Source of the DNA: Burkholderia oklahomensis C6786
Lineage (GTDB): Bacteria; Pseudomonadota; Gammaproteobacteria; Burkholderiales; Burkholderiaceae
Direction of reading: 5' to 3'
Length of the DNA stretch: 64,000 bases
Assembly (NCBI RefSeq): GCF_000959365.1
Contig: NZ_CP009556.1
Span: 2,790,001-2,854,000 of the forward strand
Part shown: one piece after another, positions 46,749 to 55,995 of the stretch
How positions within the stretch are numbered: the stretch's first letter is position 1
Layout of the letters: every line of letters starts with the position of its first letter
Translations under genes and position numbers: made by a program
The notes under the pieces: generated by a model
What the model saw: the letters and a program-made list of their open reading frames with translations, nothing else
Databases searched by the model: none
Told to the model about the DNA's origin: nothing

Positions 46749-48239
46749 TTAGCGCAGCCGCACGAGCGTCGACTTCAGCTCGGTGTACTTCTCCAGTGCG
46801 TGCAACGACTTGTCGCGGCCGTTGCCCGATTGCTTGTAGCCGCCGAACGGGAAGTTCATGTCGCCCCCTTCGTCGTAGCAGTTGACCCATACCGTGCCCG
46901 CGCGCAGCCGACGCGCGACTTCGTGCGCGGTCGTCAGGCTCGCGGTCCACACCGCGGCGCCGAGCCCGTAATCGCTGTCGTTCGCGATCCTCACCGCTTC
47001 GTCGACCGAATCGAACGTGATCACCGACAGCACCGGGCCGAAGATCTCCTCGCGCGCGATCGTCGCGTCGGGCGCCGTATCGAACACGGTCGGCTCGATG
47101 TAGAAGCCGCCGCTCTTCTCGTTCACCCGCGCGCCGCCGAGCAGCAGCTTCGCTTCGCCGCGGCCCGACTCGATGTAGCCGAGCACGCGCTCGAGCTGAA
47201 CCTCGTCGACGATCGCGCCCATCGACACGTTCGGATCGAGCGGATTGCCGGGCGTATACGCGCGCGCCGCGGCGACGAGCTTCTCGAGGAACGCATCCTT
47301 GATGTCGCGATGCACGAGCAGGCGCGAGCCCGCCGTGCACATCTCGCCCATGTTGTAGAAAATCGCGCCCGCCGCCGCTTTCGCCGCGCGATCGAGATCC
47401 GGGCAATCGGGCAGCACGATGTTCGGCGACTTGCCGCCGAGCTCGAGCCACACGCGCTTCAGGTTCGATTGCCCCGCGTACTGCATGATCAGCTTGCCGA
47501 CCCCGGTCGAGCCGGTGAATGCGAGACAGTCGACGTCGCGATGCAGCGCGAGCAGCTTGCCCGGCTCGCCGCCGCCCGGCACGACATTGAACACGCCGGC
47601 CGGAATGCCCGCCTCGTGCGCGAGCTGCGCGACCTTGATCGCGGTGAGCGGCGATTTCTCCGAAGGCTTCAGCACGACGCTGTTGCCCGCGGCGAGCGCC
47701 GGCCCGAACTTCCACGACGCCATCAGGATCGGGAAATTCCACGGCACGACCGCGGCGACGACGCCGAGCGGCTCGCGCGTGACGAGGCCGACGAGATGAT
47801 GATCGGCGGGCACCACTTCGCCGCCGACCTTGTCGATCGCTTCCGCGAACCACTCGACGCAATACGCGGCGCCCGGCACGTCGACCGTCGTCGTGTCGCC
47901 GATCGGCTTGCCCGCGTCGAGCGTCTCGAGCAGCGACAGCTCGTCGAGATGCTCGCGCATCAGCGCCGCCCAGCGCAACAGGATCGCCTTGCGCTTGCGC
48001 GGGTTCAGGCCCGCCCACACCTGCGCGTCGAACGCGCGCCGCGCGGCGGCCACCGCCGCGTCGACGTCGGCCGCGCCGCAATCGGCGACCTTCACGAGCA
48101 CGCGGCCGTCGATCGGGCTCACGCAATCGAACGTCTTGCCGCCGTGCGCGTCGCGATACGCGCCGTCGATGAATGCGCGCCCTTCGATCGCGAGCGTCGC
48201 AGCCTTGTCCTGCCAGTAAGCCAAAGTCGTCTTGTCCAT
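46749..48239 (-). CDS. puuC: Gamma-glutamyl-gamma-aminobutyraldehyde dehydrogenase
   Basis: 496 residues, an NAD(P)-dependent aldehyde dehydrogenase. Motifs: VVPWNFPILMASWK for the cofactor site, LELGGKSPNIVL with the general-base Glu, and NMGEMCTAGSRLLVH with the catalytic Cys. The C-terminal GGYKQSGNGRDKSLHALEKYTELK is typical of PuuC. In the gamma-glutamyl putrescine route it oxidises the aldehyde made by PuuB. It lies between puuR (98 bp upstream) and agmatinase on the minus strand, divergent from the rest of the puu genes. Confidence 0.88.
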   Translation of the reverse strand: MDKTTLAYWQDKAATLAIEGRAFIDGAYRDAHGGKTFDCVSPIDGRVLVKVADCGAADVDAAVAAARRAFDAQVWAGLNPRKRKAILLRWAALMREHLDELSLLETLDAGKPIGDTTTVDVPGAAYCVEWFAEAIDKVGGEVVPADHHLVGLVTREPLGVVAAVVPWNFPILMASWKFGPALAAGNSVVLKPSEKSPLTAIKVAQLAHEAGIPAGVFNVVPGGGEPGKLLALHRDVDCLAFTGSTGVGKLIMQYAGQSNLKRVWLELGGKSPNIVLPDCPDLDRAAKAAAGAIFYNMGEMCTAGSRLLVHRDIKDAFLEKLVAAARAYTPGNPLDPNVSMGAIVDEVQLERVLGYIESGRGEAKLLLGGARVNEKSGGFYIEPTVFDTAPDATIAREEIFGPVLSVITFDSVDEAVRIANDSDYGLGAAVWTASLTTAHEVARRLRAGTVWVNCYDEGGDMNFPFGGYKQSGNGRDKSLHALEKYTELKSTLVRLR

Positions 48240-48337
48240 CGGAATTCCCTCGTAGGGTTTGATTCGCCATGCGTAACGATGTGCGTGACGCCGCGCGCTT
48301 GCGGCGCGCGGCGCCGGCGAATCGCGTTGGCGCGTCG

Positions 48338-48889
48338 TCAGAAGGTGGGCGGCGAATTCGCCGACACGACCTCGCAGACGTGTTCCGCGCTGGGATTGCG
48401 AAAACGGTGCGGCAAGCGGCTCTCGAAGTAGTAGCTGTCTCCGGGATCGAGCAGCCACGTCGTGCCGTCGACGGTCAGCTCGATCTGCCCGGACACGACG
48501 ACGCCGCCCTCGTGTCCCGCATGCGCGAGCATTTCCGTGCCGGTATCCGCGAGCGGCTGATAGACCTCGCGCATGATGCACATGTTGCGGTCCTTGACGC
48601 CGGAGCCCGCGAGATAGAAGCCGATCGCGTCGTTGCCGAGATTCGGCATCTCGCCGCGGCGCGAGACGACCGAACGGTCCTCGTCGACTTCGAACGTGAA
48701 GAACTCCGCGAGACTCATCGGAATGCATTCGAGCAATTTCTTCAGCGATCCTACCGATGGACTGACGCGGCTCTGCTCGATCAGCGAGATGGTGCCGTTC
48801 GTGACGCCCGCGCGCTTCGCGAGCTCGCGCTGCGACAGACCGTACTTCATCCGCACGTGACGCAGGCGGGTGGCGACTTCATTGGACAT
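48338..48889 (-). CDS. puuR: PuuR-like repressor (XRE helix-turn-helix + cupin)
   Basis: 183 residues from the ATG at 48889 (GGAA 9 bases upstream); a GTG 18 bases earlier is less likely. Residues about 8-60 are an XRE-type helix-turn-helix (RMKYGLSQRELAKRAGVTNG, then ISLIEQSRVSPSVGSLKKLL). The C-terminal half is a cupin (GGVVVSGQIELTVDGTTWLL, DPGDSYYFESRLPHRFRNP). PuuR represses putrescine catabolism genes and is released by putrescine. It precedes puuC and is divergent from puuD and the rest of the polyamine genes. Confidence 0.88.
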   Translation of the reverse strand: MSNEVATRLRHVRMKYGLSQRELAKRAGVTNGTISLIEQSRVSPSVGSLKKLLECIPMSLAEFFTFEVDEDRSVVSRRGEMPNLGNDAIGFYLAGSGVKDRNMCIMREVYQPLADTGTEMLAHAGHEGGVVVSGQIELTVDGTTWLLDPGDSYYFESRLPHRFRNPSAEHVCEVVSANSPPTF

Positions 48890-49013
48890 CGATAGGGATT
48901 CCGACACGATTGGGAGCGTCGACGACCGACGATTGCGTGGCTCGAGTGTCGAATATTCTAATCACTTTCAATCGATTTCTGTCCGGGAAAACCCTGCAAG
49001 GCGTTCGAAATAA

Positions 49014-49031
49014 TGCACGCTGCAGCATGCA
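49014..49031. promoter_or_regulatory. 18-bp dyad upstream of puuR, candidate operator
   Basis: TGCACGCTGCAGCATGCA is symmetric at 16 of 18 positions and lies 125 bp upstream of puuR. It could be an autoregulatory or shared operator. It was not matched to a known PuuR site. Confidence 0.35.
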
Positions 49032-49096
49032 ATCGCTTATGCAGGATTGATGCCCGCCACGAAAAGAACAGAGTGAACCGTATTTTTGAAAAATAT

Positions 49097-49124
49097 TTGA
49101 CGCCGTTTTTGGCTCGTATATGCT
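49097..49124 (+). promoter_or_regulatory. Sigma70-like promoter sequence
   Basis: TTGACG, a 16-base spacer and TATGCT, pointing right toward puuD but about 700 bp before it. If used, it implies a long 5' leader or a separate small transcript. Confidence 0.3.
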
Positions 49125-49828
49125 GATCCACAGGTCGGCGTCACATCATCGTCATGTTGCAGCGCGTTCCGACGGTGTCCGAAGTATGCACGACGCGTTG
49201 GCGATCTTGCCGCCGGACCGCCGCCCCGATTTATTAAACGCCGAATGCGTTCGATGAACCGGGGTGTTCAAAACTTTCAACGTCACCAGTCGAGTGTAAT
49301 CGTGAGAGTCCGTGGCCCTCTGGTAAGGTGGGATCGAAGACATGCGGCGAGCATCCCGCATGACGTCGCCCTCTCCGACGGCAGCAGCGGCGCGCTTGTT
49401 CCTCGCCTGCTTCCTTCCGTCTTCACCATCCTGTCCCGTCGTTCCGTACGACGTCACAACGCCGTCTCCGCACGCGCCTATATCGCCGTGCACATCGACG
49501 AAGTCGCCTCGCTGCTGCCGTAGCGCCTCTCCTTCTGACGCAGTTCGCTTCGAGCGTATGCCCTGACGCCTGATCGGCGCAGCGGCGTGCCGCATCGTCG
49601 CGCGTGCGCTCGACCATCCCCGTTGCGCCGCGCGTTCGATTCGAGCGAGCGTCATCCCTATTTCGTTGCGCGCCGTGCGGCCGCCGGCTTGCTGTCGCCG
49701 CTCGTCCGTTGCGCCTCTATCTCAGCGGCTTCGCGCATGGCGTGAAGCCGACGGGCCCTGTCACGCCTGCCGTATTGCGATTTTCGATGCGCGACTCGCA
49801 ATCCCGGCATTCATAAAACGTGAATTTC

Positions 49829-50629
49829 ATGCAAAGCAAACCATTGGTCGGAATCACCGCAGATACAACGATGATGGGCGCGCATCCATCACACGTCGCC
49901 GGCGACAAATACGTCTCCGCAATCGTCGACGGCGCAAACGCGCTCGCGATGCTCGTGCCTGCGCTCGGCGCGCGGCAAGCGACGCGGGACGTGCTCGCCG
50001 CCGTCGACGGACTGCTGTTTACCGGCAGCTATTCGAACGTCGAGCCGCATCACTACGGCGGCGTGCCGAGCGCACCCGGCACGCCGCACGACCCGGCGCG
50101 CGACGCGACGACGCTGCCGCTGCTGCGCGCGGCGATCGACGCCGGCGTGCCGGTGCTCGCGATCTGCCGCGGCTTCCAGGAGATGAACGTCGCGTTCGGC
50201 GGCACGCTGCATCAGCAAGTGCACGCGGTCGAAAGCTTCGACGATCACCGTGAAGACAAGCGCGACGCGCTCGACGCGCAGTACGCGCCGGCGCACGCGA
50301 TCCGGCTCGCGCCCGGCGGGCTGCTGCAGCGCCTGCTCGGCGGCGCGGCCGACACGCAAGTGAATTCGCTGCATGGCCAGGGCATCGAGCAATTGGGCGC
50401 GGGCCTTGCAGTCGAAGCGGTCGCGCCCGACGGCCTCGTCGAAGCCGTCGGCGTGCCGGGCGCACGCGCATTCGCGCTCGGCGTGCAATGGCATCCGGAG
50501 TGGAAGCACGCGGACGATCCGCTGTCCACCGCGATCTTCCGCGCGTTCGGCGACGCATGCCGCGACCGGATGCGCGCCCGAATGCGGAACGGCGCCGACC
50601 TGCTGCCGGCGCGCGCGGTCCACGCGTGA
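49829..50629 (+). CDS. puuD: Gamma-glutamyl-GABA hydrolase
   Basis: 266 residues. A class I glutamine-amidotransferase-like peptidase with nucleophile Cys in VLAICRGFQEMNVAFGG and the His-x-Glu of the triad in GVQWHPEWK. It releases GABA from gamma-glutamyl-GABA, the last step of the Puu route. The ATG at 49829 begins MQSKPLVGITADTTMMG; a GTG 9 bases upstream is possible and no clear ribosome binding site is visible for either. First gene of the rightward polyamine operon, 26 bp before puuA. Confidence 0.9.
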   Translation: MQSKPLVGITADTTMMGAHPSHVAGDKYVSAIVDGANALAMLVPALGARQATRDVLAAVDGLLFTGSYSNVEPHHYGGVPSAPGTPHDPARDATTLPLLRAAIDAGVPVLAICRGFQEMNVAFGGTLHQQVHAVESFDDHREDKRDALDAQYAPAHAIRLAPGGLLQRLLGGAADTQVNSLHGQGIEQLGAGLAVEAVAPDGLVEAVGVPGARAFALGVQWHPEWKHADDPLSTAIFRAFGDACRDRMRARMRNGADLLPARAVHA

Positions 50630-50655
50630 ACCGACCCACTACAACGAGAACGATC

Positions 50656-51990
50656 ATGCAAGACATCGACGAATTCCTGAAGAAACATCGGATCACCGAA
50701 GTGGAAGCGATCATCCCCGACATGGCGGGCATCGCGCGCGGCAAGATCATTCCGCGCAGCAAGTTCGAAACCGGCGAATCGATGCGCCTGCCGCAGGCCG
50801 TGATGATCCAGACCGTCACCGGCGACTATCCGGAAGACGGCACGCTGACGGGCGTGACCGATCCCGACATGGTGTGCCTGCCCGACGCGTCGACGATTCG
50901 CCTGATTCCGTGGGCAACCGATCCGACCGCGCAAGTGATCCACGATTGCGTGCACTTCGACGGCACGCCTGTCGAGATCTCGCCGCGCCGCGTGCTGCGC
51001 CGCGTGCTCGAGCTTTACAAGGCGAAAGGCTGGAAGCCCGTGATCGCGCCGGAGCTCGAGTTCTATCTGGTCGACATGAACAAGGATCCGGATCTCCCGC
51101 TCGCGCCGCCGATCGGCCGCACCGGGCGGCCGGAAACGGGACGCCAGTCGTATTCGATCGAAGCGGTCAACGAGTTCGATCCGTTGTTCGAAGATATCTA
51201 CGAGTACTGCGAAGTGCAGGATCTCGAAGTCGACACGCTGATTCACGAAGTCGGCGCCGCGCAGATGGAGATCAACTTCCTGCACGGCGATCCGCTGAAT
51301 CTCGCCGACCGCGTGTTCCTGTTCAAGCGCACCGTGCGCGAAGCGGCGCTGCGGCATCACATGTACGCGACGTTCATGGCGAAGCCGATGGAGAACGAGC
51401 CCGGCTCGGCGATGCACGTGCATCAGAGCATCGTCGACGAAGAGACCGGACGGAATCTCTTCACCGCCGCCGACGGCAGCCCGACCGACAAGTTCTACGG
51501 GTACATCGCCGGGCTGCAGAAATACACGCCCGCGCTGATGCCGATCTTCGCGCCGTACATCAACTCGTATCGCCGGCTGTCGCGCTTCATGGCTGCGCCG
51601 ATCAACGTGCAGTGGGGCTACGACAACCGCACGGTCGGCTTCCGGATCCCGCATTCGTCGTCGGTGTCGCGCCGCGTCGAGAACCGGATTCCGGGCGTCG
51701 ACTGCAATCCGTATCTCGCGATCGCGGGCACGCTCGCGGCCGGCTACCTCGGCATGACGCAGCGCCTCGCGCCCACCGAGCCGCTCGTCAGCGACGGCTA
51801 CAGCCTGCCGTACCAGCTGCCGCGCAATCTCGAAGAAGGGCTGACGCTGATGTCCGCGTGCGAGCCGCTCGCCGGAATCCTCGGCGAGAAGTTCGTGAAG
51901 GCCTATCTCGCGCTGAAGGAAACGGAGTACGAAGCATTTTTCCGCGTGATCAGCTCGTGGGAACGCAAGCATCTGCTGCTGCACGTCTGA
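50656..51990 (+). CDS. puuA: Gamma-glutamylputrescine synthetase (glutamine synthetase family)
   Basis: 444 residues. A type I glutamine-synthetase homologue that ligates glutamate to putrescine with ATP. Landmarks are PELEFYLVD, GAAQMEINFLHGDPL with metal-binding Glu, HHMYATFMAKPMENEPGSAMHVHQS (shown as the shorter KPMENEPGSAMHVHQS), and NRTVGFRIPHSS. The shorter N-terminus and lack of the adenylylation loop separate it from GlnA. It lies between puuD and the aminotransferase gene, with short gaps. Confidence 0.9.
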   Translation: MQDIDEFLKKHRITEVEAIIPDMAGIARGKIIPRSKFETGESMRLPQAVMIQTVTGDYPEDGTLTGVTDPDMVCLPDASTIRLIPWATDPTAQVIHDCVHFDGTPVEISPRRVLRRVLELYKAKGWKPVIAPELEFYLVDMNKDPDLPLAPPIGRTGRPETGRQSYSIEAVNEFDPLFEDIYEYCEVQDLEVDTLIHEVGAAQMEINFLHGDPLNLADRVFLFKRTVREAALRHHMYATFMAKPMENEPGSAMHVHQSIVDEETGRNLFTAADGSPTDKFYGYIAGLQKYTPALMPIFAPYINSYRRLSRFMAAPINVQWGYDNRTVGFRIPHSSSVSRRVENRIPGVDCNPYLAIAGTLAAGYLGMTQRLAPTEPLVSDGYSLPYQLPRNLEEGLTLMSACEPLAGILGEKFVKAYLALKETEYEAFFRVISSWERKHLLLHV

Positions 51991-52025
51991 ACACGCTCGC
52001 AGCCGCATCTATACAGGAGGCAACG

Positions 52026-53462
52026 ATGAGCTACCGACTGAACGAATCGGCATGGGTCCAGCCCGCCGCACCCGCGGCCGGCGCGCATGCCGAACAACGC
52101 CGCACGACCGCCGAATACCGCGCGCTCGACGCCGCGCATCACATCCATCCGTTTTCCGACATGGGCGCGCTCAATCGCGCGGGCAGCCGCGTGATCGTGA
52201 AGGCCGAGGGCGTCTATCTGTGGGATTCCGACGGCAACAAGATCATCGACGGGATGGCCGGGCTCTGGTGCGTGAACGTCGGCTACGGACGCGAAGAGCT
52301 GATCGAGGCGGGCAGCCGCCAGTTGCGCGAGCTGCCGTTCTACAACACGTTCTTCAAGACGACGCATCCGCCGATCATCGAGCTGTCGGCGCTGCTCGCC
52401 GACATCGCGCCGCCGTCGTTCAATCACTTCTTCTATTGCAACAGCGGGTCGGAAGGCAACGACACGGTGCTGCGCGTCGTCCATCAATACTGGCGCACGC
52501 GGAACCAGCCGCAGAAGAGGGTCGTGATCTCGCGCAGGAACGCCTACCACGGCTCGACGATCGCGGGCGCGACGCTCGGCGGCATGGGCTACATGCACGA
52601 GCAGATGCCGTCGAAGGTCGAGCATATCGTCCATATCGATCAGCCGTACTTCTTCGGCGAAGCGGGCGAAGGACAGACACCCGAAGAGTTCGGACTCGAA
52701 CGCGCGCGGCAGCTCGAAGCGAAGATCGTCGAGCTCGGCGCGGAGAACGTCGCCGCGTTCATCGGCGAGCCGTTCCAGGGCGCGGGCGGCGTGATCTTTC
52801 CGCCGTCGACGTACTGGCCGGAGATCGAGCGGATCTGCCGCAAGTACGACGTGCTGCTCGTCGCCGACGAAGTGATCGGCGGGTTCGGGCGCACCGGCGA
52901 ATGGTTCGCGCATCGGCACGTCGGCTTCGAGCCGGACCTGATGACGCTCGCGAAGGGGCTGACGAGCGGCTACGTGCCGATGGGCGCCGTCGCGCTGTCC
53001 GACCGGATCGCCGACGCGCTGATCGCGCACGGCGAGTTCAATCACGGGATGACGTATTCGGGGCATCCGGTCGCGGCGGCCGTCGCGGTCGCGAATCTGA
53101 AGGTGCTGCGCGACGCGAAGATCGTCGAGCGCGTGAAGACCGACACCGGCCCGTACTTCCAGCAGAGGCTGCGCGAGACCTTCGCGAATCATCCGATCGT
53201 CGGCGAGATCGCGGGCGCGGGGCTCGTCGCGGGCCTTCAGCTCGCGCGCGAGCCGGGCGCGCGCAAGCGCTTCGAGAACGGCGGCGAGGTCGGCACGATC
53301 TGCCGCGACTACTGCTTCAACGGCAACCTGGTCATGCGCGCGACGGGCGACCGGATGCTGCTGTCGCCGCCGCTCGTGATCTCGAAGCCGGAGATCGACG
53401 AGATCGTCGAGAAGGCGAAGCGGGCGATCGATGCGACCGCGCAGCAACTGGGTCTTTCCTAA
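52026..53462 (+). CDS. spuC: Putrescine/polyamine aminotransferase (class III, PLP-dependent)
   Basis: 478 residues with AGGAGG before the ATG. Class III aminotransferase motifs are clear: CNSGSEGNDTVLRVVHQYW, LLVADEVIGGFGRTGEWFA, and LAKGLTSGYVPMGAVALS with the PLP-binding Lys. It resembles SpuC-type putrescine-pyruvate aminotransferases, which convert putrescine to 4-aminobutyraldehyde. Together with puuA it gives the cell two alternative first steps for putrescine breakdown. It precedes the potF binding-protein gene. Confidence 0.85.
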   Translation: MSYRLNESAWVQPAAPAAGAHAEQRRTTAEYRALDAAHHIHPFSDMGALNRAGSRVIVKAEGVYLWDSDGNKIIDGMAGLWCVNVGYGREELIEAGSRQLRELPFYNTFFKTTHPPIIELSALLADIAPPSFNHFFYCNSGSEGNDTVLRVVHQYWRTRNQPQKRVVISRRNAYHGSTIAGATLGGMGYMHEQMPSKVEHIVHIDQPYFFGEAGEGQTPEEFGLERARQLEAKIVELGAENVAAFIGEPFQGAGGVIFPPSTYWPEIERICRKYDVLLVADEVIGGFGRTGEWFAHRHVGFEPDLMTLAKGLTSGYVPMGAVALSDRIADALIAHGEFNHGMTYSGHPVAAAVAVANLKVLRDAKIVERVKTDTGPYFQQRLRETFANHPIVGEIAGAGLVAGLQLAREPGARKRFENGGEVGTICRDYCFNGNLVMRATGDRMLLSPPLVISKPEIDEIVEKAKRAIDATAQQLGLS

Positions 53463-53529
53463 CGGCATTGCCAATCGGGCGGGCGGCGCTCGCGCGGCGC
53501 TCTCCCACCTTCATCATCAGGGGAACAAC

Positions 53530-54651
53530 ATGAGTGTGAGCCATCTTCGTCATGCGATCGCGCGTGCTGCGTTCGTCGCGCTCGCCGGCGCCTCGGCGCT
53601 GTCCGTTCCGGCCGCGCAGGCGGTCGGCGCCGAGTTGAACGTCTACAACTGGTCCGATTACATCGCGAAGGACACGATCCCGAACTTCGAGAAGCAAACG
53701 GGCATCCACGTCAAGTACGACAACTACGACAGCGACGACACGCTGCAGGCAAAGCTGCTCGCGGGCAGCTCCGGCTACGACATCGTCGTGCCGACCTCGA
53801 ACTACATGGCCAAGCAGATTCAGGCGGGCGTCTATCAGAAGCTCGACAAGTCGAAGCTGCCGAATCTGTCGAATCTCGATCCGACGCTGATGAAGATGAT
53901 CGCCGATGCGGATCCGGGCAACCAGTACGGCGTGCCGTGGGCGTTCGGCACCGACGGCATCGGCTACAACGTGCAGGCGGTGAAGAAGGCGCTCGGCGAG
54001 AACGCGCCCGTCGACAGCTGGGCGCTCGTGCTCGATCCGGCGAACCTGTCGAAGCTGAAGGGCTGCGGCGTGTCGTTCCTCGATCAGGCGGTCGACGTGT
54101 TCGCCGCGACGCTGCAATACATGGGCAAGAATCCGAACAGCACGAACCCGGCCGATTACCAGGCTGCCTTCGATGTGCTGAAGAAAGTCCGCCCGTACAT
54201 CACGCAATTCAATTCGTCCGGCTACATCAACGATCTCGCGAACAACGACGTGTGCGTCGCGCTCGGCTGGTCGGGCGACGTCGGCATCGCGCACCGCCGC
54301 TCGGCCGAAGCGAAGCGCTCGTACGACATCAGGTTCTCGAATCCGAAGGAAGGCGGCCTGCTGTGGTTCGACGTGATGGTGATCCCGAAGGACGCGCCGC
54401 ACGCGGAAGCCGCGCTGAAGTGGATCAACTACATCGAGGATCCGAAGGTCAACGCGGCCATCACGAACGAAGTGTTCTATCCGACCGCGAACCGCGCGGC
54501 GCGCCAGTTCGTCTTGCCGGCCGTCGCGCAGGATCCGACCGTCTATCCGCCCGAAGACGTGCTGAAGAAGATGACGCTGATGCGGCCGATGCCCGCGGAC
54601 ATCCTGCGTCTCGAAAACCGCCTGTGGGCGCAGTTGAAGACGGGGCACTGA
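53530..54651 (+). CDS. potF: Putrescine-binding periplasmic protein
   Basis: 373 residues with a Sec signal peptide ending near PAAQA at residue 31. LNVYNWSDYIAKDTIPNFEKQTG and YDIVVPTSNYMAKQIQAGVY are hallmarks of PotF/PotD. It binds putrescine in the periplasm for PotGHI. AGGGGA precedes the ATG. It lies 67 bp after the aminotransferase and 189 bp before potG, on the same strand. Confidence 0.92.
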   Translation: MSVSHLRHAIARAAFVALAGASALSVPAAQAVGAELNVYNWSDYIAKDTIPNFEKQTGIHVKYDNYDSDDTLQAKLLAGSSGYDIVVPTSNYMAKQIQAGVYQKLDKSKLPNLSNLDPTLMKMIADADPGNQYGVPWAFGTDGIGYNVQAVKKALGENAPVDSWALVLDPANLSKLKGCGVSFLDQAVDVFAATLQYMGKNPNSTNPADYQAAFDVLKKVRPYITQFNSSGYINDLANNDVCVALGWSGDVGIAHRRSAEAKRSYDIRFSNPKEGGLLWFDVMVIPKDAPHAEAALKWINYIEDPKVNAAITNEVFYPTANRAARQFVLPAVAQDPTVYPPEDVLKKMTLMRPMPADILRLENRLWAQLKTGH

Positions 54652-54840
54652 TCACGAGCGATAGCCGCGCGCAGCAGTCGATCGACCGCTGCCCGCCCGA
54701 AGCACGCAGTCCGACGTCAGCGCGTTCGACCTGAGACGCGCGACGCCTCGATTCCCGGTCGCAGTTCCTTCGCGATTCGCATCGTGCGCATCGCGTGGGA
54801 GCGCTCATGCCTGCGATCCCCAACGAAGGATGGCCACATC

Positions 54841-55995
54841 ATGAAATCGACGCCTTCAATCGACACCGCGCAACTGGCGCGCCCCCCGGCCGGCTTGCCG
54901 GCACGAACGGACGAGTTCGTCCGCATCGAGAACGTCGTGAAGAAATTCGGCGACAGCACCGCCGTCGACAACGTCAATCTGTCGATCGCGAAAAACGAGC
55001 TGTTCGCGCTGCTCGGCAGCTCCGGCTGCGGCAAGTCCACGCTGCTGCGGATGCTCGCCGGACTCGAGACGGCCACGTCCGGCCGCATTTTCGTCGACGG
55101 CGAGGATCTCGCGGCGCTGCCGCCGTATCGCCGGCCCGTCAACATGATGTTTCAGTCGTACGCGCTGTTTCCGCACATGACGGTCGAGTCGAACGTCGCG
55201 TTCGGCCTGAAGCAGGAAGGCACGCCGAAGCACGAGATCCGCGAGCGCGTGGCCGATGCGCTGAACCTCGTGCAGATGAGCCGCTACGCGCAGCGCAAGC
55301 CGCATCAACTGTCGGGCGGCCAGCAGCAGCGCGTCGCGCTCGCGCGCTCGCTCGTCAAGCGGCCGAAGCTCCTGCTGCTCGACGAGCCGATGTCCGCGCT
55401 CGACAAGAAGATTCGCCAGAAGACGCAGCTCGAGCTCGTCAACATCATCGAGAAGGTCGACGTGACCTGCGTGATGGTCACGCACGACCAGGAGGAAGCG
55501 ATGACGATGGCGAGCCGCCTCGCGGTGATGAGCGAAGGGCGGATCGTGCAGATCGGCACGCCGAGCGCGGTCTACGAATTTCCGAACAGCCGCTTCTCGG
55601 CCGAGTTCATCGGCTCGACGAATCTGTTCGAAGGCGTCGTCGTCGAGGACGAGCCCGATCACATCTTCGTCGAAAGCGAGGATCTGGAAGCGCGGATGTA
55701 CGTGAGCCACGGCGTCACGGGGCCGCTCGGCATGCCGGTCGGCATCTCGGTGCGGCCGGAGCGCGTGCGCGTGTCGCGCGAGCGCCCCAGCACGCCGCAC
55801 AACTGGGCGCGCGGCGTCGTCACCGACGTCGCCTACATGGGCAGCTACTCGCTGTACCACGTGCGCCTGCCGAGCGGCAAGACCGTCGTGTCGAATCTCT
55901 CGAGCTCGCACCTGATGCAGGAAGGTGCGCCCGCCTACAACGACGACGTGTTCGTCTCCTGGTCGCCCGCAAGCGGCGTGGTGCTGACGCAATGA
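54841..55995 (+). CDS. potG: Putrescine ABC transporter ATP-binding protein
   Basis: 384 residues. Walker A GSSGCGKSTLL, Q-loop MFQSYALFPHM, signature LSGGQQQRVALARSL, Walker B LLLLDEPMSALD and switch His in VMVTHDQEEAMTMA are intact, followed by a C-terminal TOBE-type regulatory domain (VGISVRPERVRV). It energises putrescine import. The ATG at 54841 begins MKSTPSIDTAQLARPP. The stop overlaps the potH start as ATGA. Confidence 0.93.
   Translation: MKSTPSIDTAQLARPPAGLPARTDEFVRIENVVKKFGDSTAVDNVNLSIAKNELFALLGSSGCGKSTLLRMLAGLETATSGRIFVDGEDLAALPPYRRPVNMMFQSYALFPHMTVESNVAFGLKQEGTPKHEIRERVADALNLVQMSRYAQRKPHQLSGGQQQRVALARSLVKRPKLLLLDEPMSALDKKIRQKTQLELVNIIEKVDVTCVMVTHDQEEAMTMASRLAVMSEGRIVQIGTPSAVYEFPNSRFSAEFIGSTNLFEGVVVEDEPDHIFVESEDLEARMYVSHGVTGPLGMPVGISVRPERVRVSRERPSTPHNWARGVVTDVAYMGSYSLYHVRLPSGKTVVSNLSSSHLMQEGAPAYNDDVFVSWSPASGVVLTQ

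Larger units (their letters stand above)
48890..49828. other. 939-bp divergent intergenic region between puuR and puuD
   Basis: The region separates the leftward puuR-puuC-speB genes from the rightward puuD operon. Open frames inside it are unsupported. It is AT-richer at 48960-49130, where a dyad and a sigma70-like sequence lie (listed separately). This is much longer than needed for two promoters; a small RNA or a lost gene is possible but nothing was recognised. Confidence 0.5.

Noticed and set aside
49097..49124. Sigma54 promoter upstream of puuD (TGGCTCG...TGCT)
   Set aside because: The GG to GC spacing is one base short of the invariant distance; a sigma70-like reading fits better.
49152..49655. 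Frames of 60-170 codons in the puuR-puuD gap
   Set aside because: Composition and lack of start signals suggest chance frames; no family resemblance.
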